A stretch of DNA of 64,000 nucleotides, taken from Rhizobium lusitanum (lineage in GTDB: Bacteria > Pseudomonadota > Alphaproteobacteria > Rhizobiales > Rhizobiaceae). Every line of letters starts with the position of its first letter. Position 1 is the first letter of the stretch. The position numbers and the translations under genes were made by a program. Below are positions 63,768-64,000 of this stretch, one piece after another. The notes beneath the pieces are model-generated. The model was not told the DNA's origin. It worked only from the letters and a program-made list of their open reading frames with translations, and did no database searches. The DNA is taken from contig NZ_CP050307.1 in NCBI RefSeq assembly GCF_014189535.1, positions 1,736,001-1,800,000 of the forward strand. Direction: 5' to 3'.

Positions 63768-64000
63768 TCAGTTCGCCACCGGCTCGCGCGGCGGCAAGTT
63801 CTTTTCCTTGGCATAGGCGGCGGCCTTGGCGAAGATTGCATCCTTGAAGAGCGGCCTGTCCCCCTTCAGCCAGCCGGTGACGGCATTCCATTTGGTGCCA
63901 TCCCACTGCACGATCTTGGCGGCCGGCTGGCCCTCATGATCCTGCGGCGTCACCTTGAGCGGGCTCAGCAAGCCGGTTGCGCCGAGTTCCTCGATCCGTT
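63768..64000 (-). CDS. branched-chain/amide-type ABC transporter substrate-binding protein, C-terminal part only
   Basis: Only the last 77 or so residues are in the window; the gene continues past the right edge. The segment PQDHEGQPAAKIVQWDGTKWNAV is a hallmark of the C-terminus of HAAT-family periplasmic receptors, where the substrate cleft closes. It is followed 15 bp later by livF. An amino acid, amide or aromatic/sulfonic acid ligand is possible; it cannot be told from this fragment. Confidence 0.82.
   Translation of the reverse strand, partial: RIEELGATGLLSPLKVTPQDHEGQPAAKIVQWDGTKWNAVTGWLKGDRPLFKDAIFAKAAAYAKEKNLPPREPVAN

Overview
The window looks like about 64 kb of a Rhizobiales genome, most likely Rhizobiaceae. 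It is GC-rich, densely packed and built from many short operons. The case for this lineage rests on RirA-type iron boxes, several solute-binding-protein transporters, a polyol/sugar catabolic block with LacI and SorC regulators, and stacked sulfonate-type ABC/monooxygenase operons. No rRNA, tRNA, CRISPR array, insertion sequence or phage gene was recognised. Both ends are cut inside genes (an FhuC-like ATPase on the left, a branched-chain-type binding protein on the right).

Layout. (1) 1-9009, iron: fhuC-fhuD-fhuB (hydroxamate siderophore uptake, fhuD broken by a one-base frameshift in a G run), a GFA-family protein, a TonB-dependent siderophore receptor divergent from an IroE-like esterase with two TGA-N9-TCA iron boxes between them, a cyclase-family hydrolase, and the wreck of a 4'-phosphopantetheinyl transferase gene. 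(2) 9042-15267, aromatic amino acid catabolism: hppD-hmgA-fahA-maiA in one direction, phhA in the other, each beside a divergent Lrp/AsnC regulator with a dyad in the gap. (3) 15416-20672: a small ORF, a periplasmic binding protein co-transcribed with a chemoreceptor, and a DUF882/M15-like murein peptidase. (4) 20764-26454: a TRAP transporter, class III aminotransferase and type II dehydroquinase in one operon opposite a LysR regulator.

(5) 26633-43305, sugar/polyol block. A LacI regulator converges on a six-gene operon (class I aldolase, Gfo/Idh dehydrogenase, D-lyxose isomerase family protein, PfkB kinase, SDR, zinc MDR) headed by two near-identical LacI-type operators. Next come a SorC regulator, an FGGY kinase and a split transketolase, divergent from a ribose-type ABC transporter with two SDRs. 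Three copies of a 14-bp palindrome (TGAAT-N4-ATTCA type) lie at the positions expected for SorC control. Substrates cannot be fixed from sequence.

(6) 43353-64000, organosulfur-type scavenging. One operon has an LLM monooxygenase, an SsuABC-like transporter and an AprAB/FrdA-like flavoprotein-ferredoxin pair. A second has an SfnB-like flavoprotein, an SsuD-like monooxygenase and another ABC transporter, and runs directly into copper genes ycnI and copCD. After these come a His-rich cupin, a class II aldolase, a D-2-hydroxyacid dehydrogenase, a ChaC glutathione-degrading enzyme, a DszC-like flavoprotein and LivF. Three transcription units share an oriented element with core TATAGA. The most novel-looking items are the flavoprotein-ferredoxin pair inside a sulfonate-type operon, the copper genes attached to a sulfonate operon, the shared TATAGA element, and the two operator sets in the sugar block.
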